A DNA stretch of 64,000 nucleotides from Owenia fusiformis (Eukaryota; Annelida; Polychaeta; Sabellida; Oweniidae). Position numbers and translations under genes: made by a program. The first letter of the stretch is position 1. The number at the start of each line of letters is the position of its first letter. Shown in pieces: positions 58,701 to 64,000 of the stretch. The stretch is from assembly GCA_903813345.2 (NCBI GenBank), contig CAIIXF020000006.1, positions 17,178,348-17,242,347 of the forward strand. The letters are read 5' to 3'. A model generated the notes under the pieces. The model was not told the origin of the DNA, searched no databases, and worked only from the letters and a program-made list of their open reading frames with translations.

Positions 58701-61700
58701 CTAAAATAATGTATAAATGTCATCAGTTATACTTAGCCCAAAGGTTTTTAGCTACATTCTATAGACAACTTTTTGTACATGTACTATATCTGCCCCTAAT
58801 ATAAAAAGCCTTTAACCATTTTTTGCTTTAGAGAAAAAAAGGGTAAATACAGGGCTTGACAAAAGACTGGACGATCAACTTTCAATGGTGCATAACATTT
58901 CACATAAACTTTCTCCTATGGCATATAAGCCACCTTTATGTTTACCAGCCATAGAAACACAATTAGTAGATATCCATATGGGGAATGATAGAAATATCTA
59001 ATCTGAAGCCTAAATCCTACAGGTCTCTTTTATTGGGGAGAAATCATGATTGTTACATTGGCTGGGTTGATTCATGAGATATTGATCCACTGGTGTAAAT
59101 GATACCAATAGGGCACTGTATATCACATACCCATAAATTTTCTTTGCTAAATATGAATTTTGATTCTTTACCTTGTGTTCCTTTAAATTGCAATGCAATG
59201 ATATACATATTAAACAAGGTCATGTAAAACATAAATCTAACCATTTAGGGATCTCAGGGGTTGTCATCCTGGCTAAGAGGAGACAATGGGATCAATTTAA
59301 TGTCTCAACTAATTGTGGCATCTCAAATTTTCAACAAATTGACTCTGTCACAGGTGCTTTTTATAATTTTCATGACACTGTCTTCTAGATTTAATGCCTA
59401 AAATGGCCTTTATGTTTAAGGTACTCTAGTCTATGGCATCATACCAATCAATTAATATTCTGATCTTTAGAATAAGCCTCATGAATTCAAGAGAAGGTAG
59501 TAATCTTACTCCATGCTATAACACTATTGCTTTTATAAATAGGTCATAAGAGCAAGCCACGTGGATTTAAGAATAACCAAAAACATTCTTTGATATGGCT
59601 ATTATGGTCATCAAATGCCTCTCATTCTAACTGCTGGGTCACCGCAAACTCTTGTAATAATCAATACCATATTGCTATTCCAAGCATGGAAGAGACAATG
59701 CAGTCCAGTGAATCATGCACATTTTCAAATGCCTATATTTGCGTTTTTGTTTTTGATGAATAGCTTTTGTTTCTAAACTTAAAAGGGTGACATGAAATAC
59801 ATATTTCATGTGCATTTCTCAGTCTTTAGATACATATATGGGAGTGGGGTAGGGGCATGACCATCCACAATTAATTACTGTAGATCAGATCTTGAGAAGA
59901 CTTGAGAAAATATTCCTGGGGTTGATCATGAACCTGTTTTAGAATTGTTTATCTGATAATTCTCACTTTGACCTTTTAGGCTTTGATAGGCAAGAAAATA
60001 AATATCTGAGCCCATTACAAAAATAATTCTAGTTGAGATCAGGAACGTTGATAGAACCTACATAGAATCTAGTGCTTCACCCCTAATAAAGGCTGTTGCT
60101 CATACAATTACTAGGATTAAGTTTGAGTTGACATGTGAGCTGCATCTATTAGCATGAAAGAAGAGCTTCTAAAGAATATTTGATTTGATTTCATGCCAGT
60201 TGTGCTACATAGATTGGCATAGATTGCTATAACCACTAAATCTGCTTCATATATTTCCCTTGGGTCACACTTGTTAGATTCAGTTTTTGAAGTGTTGACT
60301 TGAACAGAATGAGTCAGCGTCAGCATAAACATTTTGCCAACTACTTGTACTAGTATTACCCACACAAGCTTTACAGTATAATAAAGCCCTAGCATCCCAA
60401 TGTGAATTATCTGTATGCTAACTTTAGTAAAACATCTATAAATAAACACCTTTGAAGAACACATCTGAATAACAAACACTTTTTAGACGCCTAACTGGTC
60501 CCGTAACTCTCATATTATTATTAAGCTAGCTGATCCCAGCCATTTACTAAGACAGGTTTTTCCTGAACTTACAACAAATTGCTTTTATGTATATGATGAT
60601 AATGTTCATTATTACAACTACCAATACTTAATTAACTATTAACAATAGGTCATATTTTTCCAAAATATGTGTGGATATTTAGATGTTATGGCAGAACACA
60701 TAATACTCCAAAATCAAAATGTTTCAATTTCCCCATTTTCTCCATTGTTTCTGAAAGTGCAGAACAACCTCAGTTATTGACATTGTGATTTCTCCATGTA
60801 TTTTCAGTTCTAAACAGCAGGACCTGTATGATGAGACATTCAGAGACTTGGTGCAGTCTGTAATGGATGGTTTCAATGGTACCATATTCGCCTATGGCCA
60901 GACAGGCACTGGGAAAACATTCACAATGCAAGGTGAGTACCCCTTTCATGATACTCACGTCCATCATTAATTTTTCTTGCAGTGAAGCAACCTACCAATG
61001 GTACATGTAGTTGACATATGTTTACTGTAATTTAGTGAGAATAGATCGAATATGAATTTTACTCCTGGTTGAGCTGAAATATATAACAGCGTGATCTCCC
61101 CAGCATTAAAGCAAGTGGGCGCAGCACCCAACTGAAAATCCAATTGCACCCACTTGAAATGAGAAAAATCATAAAAATGGGCATATTTGTCTGAATTGTG
61201 AAAATAAGAATGTTGCACCCACTTGAGAAAAAAATCCTGTGGAGATAACTGTAACATCAAGAGGAGTTCGTATATTTAATAAATTTGCAGTTGAAATATA
61301 GTGGCACACCTATATTTCACATATTTAAGGTAGACTGAGTAGAAAGTGCGATCTTATTATTTAACTTTAGGCTCTTTAGTGTAAGTTCACTCTACCCAAC
61401 CATATGACCACGTTTAAAACGGGATACAGGCTACAGTGAAGTTGCAAATGGAGTGGGTATTCTTTATCTTTGTCTATAGAGCTATTTTGGTAATAATATA
61501 ATGCAAACTGCTCAATGGATCTTTATTTTGTGTAGTAGAACACTTGAAATTATGTGAAATCTAGTATACCTCTAGAAATATGGAAACAAACGTCCTCCAT
61601 TTGCAACTTCACTGCAGCTTGTATCCCTTTTAAATGTGGTCGCGTGGTAAGGTAGAGTGAGTTTGCATATTTGATCATGATGACAGATAGTAACATCATT

Positions 61701-62286
61701 CTACTTGACTATCATGTATGCATTTCCCTAGATGAATACACATTCATTTATATACTTCATATTTAAAATTCATGCGATGCTTGTTGTGTCAAACGTATTG
61801 AGATTTTCTCGTGACAATAAGACATGAATCAACGTAATATACCCAGCAGTACACATTTCTGCATGAATGGCTTAAATAATTGATTGATGGATCGAGCGAT
61901 TAATTAATTGATTGAATTTTGAAGGTCACTCTTCCAAAGAGGAGTATGTACTGATATTATGTTACCACCACAAGTTGTGACATATTGTTAGAGTTTCCAA
62001 CTTTTTTGTGGATGGTGTTTGGCAGTGGGCATTCAGAGAACGGCGGTTGGCATTCAGTATTCAGTCTATGTAACAAATAGCAGGTGGTGACATTTTGAAT
62101 GTTAATGCCTTGTTTATTTATTATAATATTATATTTATTCATTATATTTTTATGTTTTAAGGTGTGAAGAACAACCCAGAACTGAGGGGAGTTATCCCCA
62201 ACTCATTCGACCATATCTTCCAACATATAGGACGGTCAGAGAACCAGCAATATCTAGTCAGAGCTTCTTATCTAGAAATATACCAG
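49696..62286 (+). CDS. kif3b: Kinesin-2 motor subunit KIF3B-like, exons 1-4 (5' part of gene)
   Basis: Join of 49696-49793, 53906-54010, 60808-60932 and 62162-62286: 453 nt, 151 codons in frame, all introns GT..AG with matching phases (2, 2, 1). It is the start of a kinesin motor domain: [15 protein letters not shown] (strand 1), [12 protein letters not shown], the P-loop [27 protein letters not shown] and [29 protein letters not shown] and DLYDETF fit KIF3B/KIF3C better than KIF3A (TRFLVRVSYLEIYN) or KIF17. Such subunits pair with KIF3A and KAP3 to form kinesin-II, which drives anterograde intraflagellar transport along ciliary microtubules. The rest of the motor, stalk and tail are beyond 62286 and not seen in the window. 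Confidence 0.92.
49829..49975. repeat. Small foldback element (~147 bp)
   Basis: GGAGAGATTTCACAACTCAC with TTATAGCAT pairs with ATGCTATAAGTGAGTTGCGAAATCTCTC at the right end. The TATAAGTGAGTTGCGAAATC arm also occurs alone at about 28132-28160, so it is a dispersed family. Confidence 0.75.
50024..53470 (+). mobile_element. 5'-truncated L1/Tx1-type LINE in KIF3B intron 1
   Basis: Bounded by a perfect 13-bp duplication AGAATGTCTGCAC (50011-50023 and 53471-53483). It begins inside the endonuclease domain, runs through one long open frame (50025-53315), a short 3' UTR and an A-rich tail of AAATAAA-like units (about 53403-53470). A variable-length duplication, 5' truncation and 3' A-rich tail are marks of target-primed reverse transcription. 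Same strand as the host gene. Its frame is intact over the retained part, so it is young. Confidence 0.95.
50025..53315 (+). CDS. LINE ORF2 fragment: endonuclease C-terminus and reverse transcriptase
   Basis: Open frame of about 1096 codons; the first ATG is at 50088, but true translation would start upstream of the truncation. Numbered from that ATG: end of an APE-type endonuclease (SGDMN at the very start, RRLDYIF at 59-65, SDHRPV at 85-90); linker; reverse transcriptase at about 320-600 with [24 protein letters not shown] (catalytic Asp near 455), GLRQGCPLS and SYADD (557-561); a C-terminal Cys/His motif [17 protein letters not shown] near 983. The FYK and [14 protein letters not shown] patterns fit the L1/Tx1 group. 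SGDMN has Met where most such nucleases have Phe (GDFN). Without the first part of the endonuclease this copy should be unable to move by itself. Confidence 0.93.
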   Translation, partial: ENLKATIHENIGHNEYIISGDMNCVVCNKLDVISGQKHNEVVVGKFNEMINTCKIVDTWRSQHDNEKEFTWCKQNPFIARRLDYIFSTEKLARKIDNVQLGQCLQSDHRPVITDFKLNTTKRGPGVWKLNNDILNDQEYVRKINDCIVEMNEKYQHVVNPQILWDSIKCEIRNISINYSKRKAQLKKQNTNNLNTELKAACSKLARVPNDENQKQVQSLQMKLDLENVSQAKGAQLRSKIDWIQQGEKNTKYFLTLEKFRAKMKTIDCIEKDDGTKSDSIDCVMQNLYEYYCNLYAENDDVTYSLDDFIHDIEIPHLNDEEKSYCEGKINDIECKEVLKNMKNTSSPGIDGLTAAFYKMFWIKIKHLVVNSLNFGFEIGQLSSSQRKGMIILLLKGKMLNSAKVKNCRPIALTCVDYKIGAAALAKRLQKVIIKLINSDQTAYLKGRGSHFNLKIIDDLINYIDFENETGIIIALDYAKAFDSISKKYVMKMLKVYNFGEDFIRWIDVFNKNAVSAISNNGYLSSWVPLEQGLRQGCPLSAILFIMATEIFSCKIRQNKDIEGICLKDKQKTEIKLTSYADDTTLFLRTKDSIPILLNEITAFYKVSGLKLNMEKTQAMWLGRSKTKTEKPFHLNWKIGKDQKIKILGAYFSNSGSSSDLDENWQPKIEKIKCLIQSWNKRNLSLFGKVTVIKSLMASQITHMLMVFKAPQKYLDEINHILHRFLWQTVEKVKRNVIRQDILNGGLNMIDINLYQTSLILTWIKRLYDNEIDQKWKAIMNFYLSKMGHSQNLFKYNCEYKDLKVHKNIPTFYSFLSKSWLNNKTVNISKNICTNDYLWNNRSLCYQNKQLHFKSWENAGIKFISDVIDKGTGKIKNADVLKEKIGRNPNFFIEYNMLRQSLLRVIVKQDDENTKTTFNEIDVNKANAQMIRKSLLKRKLETPISERGWNDSYNQLCWKDIWLNVRNIKEPMLKSLQFKILHRIYPTKVLLFKMKIKNDELCNFCACKDTYEHFFIECRKIKRIWEIIDNTCFLKLKRKIEFKHDIIFGYKDEDKRVERKINLMLMVGKHVISKYKCGLYSYNVECMLEHEMRLRNL
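53906..54010 (+). CDS. kif3b: KIF3B-like exon 2
   Basis: Acceptor TTTTCAG|ATGTGTC, donor ACAGA|GTAAGT. Encodes [14 protein letters not shown] through [12 protein letters not shown]. Enters and leaves in phase 2. Confidence 0.92.
54011..55109 (+). other. KIF3B-like intron 2, first part
   Basis: No exon or element recognised up to the foldback element at 55110. ORFs here are short and unsupported. Confidence 0.6.
55110..56015. mobile_element. Foldback element F, 906 bp, 10-bp TSD, tandem-repeat core
   Basis: Ends GGTCGCGAGTAAATCTCAGG and, as reverse complement of the right end, GAACGCGAGTAAATCTCAGG, inverted for about 52 bp up to AGAGGGCGCA. ATTTAACAAG flanks both sides (55100-55109 and 56016-56025), a perfect 10-bp duplication, as made by Mutator-like transposases (9-11 bp). 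The core (about 55300-55750) is a degenerate tandem array of AATCACTTAAGATCAAGAAC-like units. No ORF of note. Confidence 0.9.
55300..55750 (+). repeat. Degenerate ~20-30-bp tandem array inside foldback element F
   Basis: Repeats of AACAATCACCTAGGATCAAG-type units with variable length and many changes. It fills the core of the 55110-56015 element, so it probably amplified within that element. Confidence 0.75.
56383..56454 (-). pseudogene. tRNA-Val(AAC)-like pseudogene or SINE head
   Basis: On the minus strand 72 nt carry an A-box-like TGGTCTTGTGG, a loop TTAACAC with AAC in the anticodon place, a B box GAGTTCGAATCCC and a TTTTT terminator just after. The order and spacing fit tRNA-Val. However the 5' GGGACTC and 3' ACATCAC acceptor halves do not pair and the anticodon and T stems have mismatches, so a functional tRNA is unlikely. 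It may be the promoter part of a SINE. Confidence 0.6.
58173..58329. repeat. Hairpin MITE (~157 bp)
   Basis: ATTTAAACCC, GACTCAATGCATTGT at the left pair with ACAATGCACTGAGTC and GGGCTTAAAT at the right; further in, TTGTTTCCTAAACTTTGCA pairs with TGCAAAGGTTTGGAAACAA. It is nearly a full-length hairpin, with mismatches. Intronic, non-coding. Confidence 0.7.
60808..60932 (+). CDS. kif3b: KIF3B-like exon 3 (P-loop exon)
   Basis: Acceptor TTTTCAG|TTCTAAA, donor TGCAAG|GTGAGT. Encodes [14 protein letters not shown] and the nucleotide-binding loop GQTGTGKT. Enters in phase 2, leaves in phase 1. Confidence 0.95.
61089..61251. repeat. Possible small inverted-repeat element
   Basis: GATCTCCCCAG with GCAAGTGGGCGC at the left has an imperfect inverted partner (GCACCCACTTGAG with CTGTGGAGATAA) at the right. 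Two more CACCCACTTGA blocks lie within. No target duplication seen. Confidence 0.45.
61379..61668. repeat. Inverted-repeat MITE in KIF3B intron 3 (~290 bp)
   Basis: Left TTCACTCTACC, GACCACGTTTAAAACGGGAT and GTGAAGTTGCAAATGGA pair with TCCATTTGCAACTTCAC, ATCCCTTTTAAATGTGGTC and GGTAGAGTGA at the right over about 70 bp. AT-rich core. Target duplication not clear. Confidence 0.75.
62162..62286 (+). CDS. kif3b: KIF3B-like exon 4
   Basis: Acceptor TTTTAAG|GTGTGAAG, donor TACCAG|GTATGT. Encodes [20 protein letters not shown] through [12 protein letters not shown]. Enters in phase 1, leaves in phase 0. Confidence 0.93.
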
Positions 62287-62340
62287 GTATGTTAGTTTGC
62301 CATTTAAATGTACATGATTGTACATGAACTACAAAACATA

Positions 62341-62505
62341 CAGGCCCGTAGCCAGCTTTTGCCAAGGGGGGTTCACTTTTCAAAAATTCCAAGGGGGTTC
62401 ACATTGTACAACTTCGACCCAAATCACTTGAAAAGTGCTCAGATTGGTGAAAAACTGATTTTGAGAGAGTTTTTTGCCAGGGGAACCTCCCCTGGCTACA
62501 GACAC
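62341..62505 (+). repeat. Dispersed repeat B, copy 3
   Basis: Starts CAGGCCCGTAGCCAGC and ends CCCTGGCTACAG, an imperfect inverted pair. Shares GGGGGTTCAC, ACAACTTCGACCC, CACTTGAAAAGTGCTCAGA and GTTTTTTGCCAGG with the copies at 31211 and 32710. The overlapping ORF is a by-product. Confidence 0.75.
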
Positions 62506-63389
62506 GGCATGTAATATTTACAACCGTTCAAACCTCGGATTGGTTTTAGAATTGGTTATAAAACCGACTAAAGTCATAGAATGCACATTTTGGTGCTCCA
62601 CATAGATTTTTTCTTTGCAAAACTAAAGCTGTGAGATTTGTGAGCCTGTAATGTTGGGATATCCATGGTGTATGTAAACAAAGCATGTCAGAGAACCAAG
62701 TAGAGGATGATTGTAAACAAGTTAGTTGTGGTTTGAGGTTGAAATGGTGAAAATAGTTAAGAATCATACTGAGAAGGTTTTTAGCATAAAGAGCACTTGA
62801 GGAGTCAGATGAAAACTATGGTTAGTAGTGCCATCTCTGAATTGTCCTGAGAACTGGTAGAAATATTGGTACAAAAACAAAACATCCAGTGTTCTAACTT
62901 TAAAAGATACTTTACAAGGTGGTTACAAAATATATAAAGTGACCTAGTTACAAAATAGATAACGTGTATGACCAAGTTCACTAAAAATAGCGATCAAATG
63001 GATTTTATAACAGCTAAATGTAAAATACAACTTGTCTGATGCACATATTTATAAATAAATATGGTTCATTAAAAATATAAGATACTACAAATAGGATTAG
63101 TAGATCAGTGTGTGGGGTGCTCAACATATGCCATAAGCTATAATAATCAACTGGATAATTTAGCAACTATCAGCCATTAGACATATTAGAGTTTTGTATC
63201 ACATCAGTTTTGGATGATGCTTTGGATTGAAGTCTCAGTATTAACAATAATATGTTTGTAGGAGTTAAATCTATGAATGCTTCAAAATGTGAAACGTTTT
63301 AACTCATAAATCCAAATTTTTAAATGGTACAATGACCCAGAACCATTCACCTTGTATATGTTTTACTGAATGACATTTCTATTGACGTT

Positions 63390-63395
63390 TTTATT
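63390..63395 (-). terminator. Polyadenylation signal AATAAA of the MDR gene
   Basis: AATAAA on the minus strand, 35 bases after the stop codon of the MDR gene, a normal spacing. Confidence 0.55.
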
Positions 63396-63429
63396 ATTGT
63401 TCCATTTATATATAGTAAATCCATATTTA

Positions 63430-63999
63430 TTATCCCATACATAGCTGTATTTTCAATGTCCCTTTAATTCCAGCATGTTTAATACCTTCCAAGGCATCAG
63501 TAAATGGATAAATCTTTGTAACAAGTTTATCAACATTGATGTTTCTCTCCTTTAGTAGGGTAATAGCCTCATCAAATGGTCCACATCTTGATCCTATCAA
63601 TTTAATCTCCTTCACCACAAATGGGGATGTGTTAAATTCAAATCCTCCAGAAGCGCATGTTGTTTTAAGGACAACCGTCCCAAGTGGACGTGTTATAGCG
63701 GAGGTGAACATGAGACCTCCCATGTTGCCAGTTACCTCCACACAAACATCAAAATGATCTGTATACTTTTTGGTTAGTTCGTCAGATTTATCACTGAAGA
63801 CTTTTGTGATTTTATCTGGGCATAAGTTCATTTTATCCCAATGACGCCCAAATATGGTGATGCTGCAATCCTGTTGCGATAGAACCTCAGCTATAAGGAG
63901 ACCTAGTTTACCATCTCCAACAATCGCAACATTGGATCCTTTACCTACCAGGCTCTGTTCAACAATGCGACAGGCAGCAGCTAGTGGCTCAACAAAGCA
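63430..63999 (-). CDS. MDR-family (zinc-type alcohol dehydrogenase-like) protein, 3' part
   Basis: Open in one frame from the window edge to TAA at 63430-63432: the last 189 residues of a medium-chain dehydrogenase/reductase. Just inside the edge it reads FVEPLAAACRIVEQ, then VAIVGDGKLGLLIAE, whose GDGKLG fits the GxGxxG nucleotide-binding turn of the Rossmann fold. Next come DVCVEVTGNMGG, TVVLKTTCASG and a C-terminal part with VTKIYPFTDALEGIKHA, as in sorbitol/threonine-dehydrogenase-like MDR proteins. The catalytic zinc-binding N-terminal half is beyond the window, so substrate and zinc dependence are unknown. No intron in this part. It is antisense to, and apparently within, an intron of the KIF3B-like gene. 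A polyadenylation signal follows at 63390. Confidence 0.88.
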   Translation of the reverse strand, partial: CFVEPLAAACRIVEQSLVGKGSNVAIVGDGKLGLLIAEVLSQQDCSITIFGRHWDKMNLCPDKITKVFSDKSDELTKKYTDHFDVCVEVTGNMGGLMFTSAITRPLGTVVLKTTCASGGFEFNTSPFVVKEIKLIGSRCGPFDEAITLLKERNINVDKLVTKIYPFTDALEGIKHAGIKGTLKIQLCMG

Positions 64000-64000
64000 T

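Larger units (their letters stand above)
56016..60807 (+). other. KIF3B-like intron 2, remaining part
   Basis: 4.8 kb with a tRNA-like sequence at 56383-56454 and a small hairpin element at 58173-58329. Other ORFs (about 56756, 57350, 59010-59388, 60117-60479) are short, overlapping or unrecognised and are not supported. Confidence 0.6.
62287..63429. other. KIF3B-like intron 4 (left part)
   Basis: Holds dispersed repeat B copy 3; otherwise no exon. The expected next motor-domain exon (EEIRDLL-type sequence) is not present before the window ends. Confidence 0.6.

Noticed and set aside
1-64000. CRISPR arrays, operons, ribosome binding sites, riboswitches
   Set aside because: The window is eukaryotic nuclear DNA; the tandem arrays have no unique spacers and the genes are spliced.

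Overview
The window looks like nuclear DNA from an invertebrate bilaterian animal. It is AT-rich, has spliced genes with long introns and GT..AG borders, holds animal-specific genes (a Onecut/HNF6 factor, the cilium protein TMEM237, a kinesin-2 motor), and is dense in transposable elements. The phylum cannot be decided from the sequence; a marine deuterostome or a spiralian would both fit. One assembly gap of exactly 500 N lies at 18589-19088.

Layout. 1-17 kb is a transposon-rich stretch. It holds several inverted-repeat elements, a 2.15 kb element with many copies of a CGCGCAGTTTG-type motif and a 5-bp target duplication, and a complete, very young Ty3/gypsy LTR retrotransposon (6641-15526, minus strand) sitting inside an older foldback element. 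17-25.5 kb holds few recognisable repeats and is probably the first intron of a minus-strand Onecut gene, whose first coding exon (N-terminus plus CUT domain) is at 25555-26602. 27-33 kb carries small inverted-repeat elements and a 34-unit minisatellite of 27 bp. A complete six-exon gene for TMEM237, a ciliary transition-zone membrane protein, runs on the minus strand from 42951 to 33071; its introns hold three long foldback elements, two of them with the same small 9-bp-duplication element nested inside. On the plus strand, the first four exons of a KIF3B-like kinesin-2 gene lie at 49696, 53906, 60808 and 62162. Its first intron carries a 5'-truncated L1/Tx1-type LINE with a perfect 13-bp target duplication, and its second intron a 906-bp foldback element with a 10-bp duplication. 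At the right edge, the 3' part of an MDR (zinc-type alcohol dehydrogenase-like) gene lies on the minus strand, apparently inside an intron of the kinesin gene.

How the genes relate. TMEM237 and the kinesin-2 gene are head to head, about 6.7 kb apart, and both serve cilia: one as part of the transition-zone gate, the other as an intraflagellar transport motor. Onecut is a developmental regulator with no obvious functional tie to them. The strongest theme is structural: more than a dozen inverted-repeat elements of at least six unrelated types, several nested in one another, with target duplications of 2 (TA), 4 (TTAA), 5, 9 and 10 bp that can be read directly. No prokaryotic features, CRISPR arrays or rRNA genes are present.
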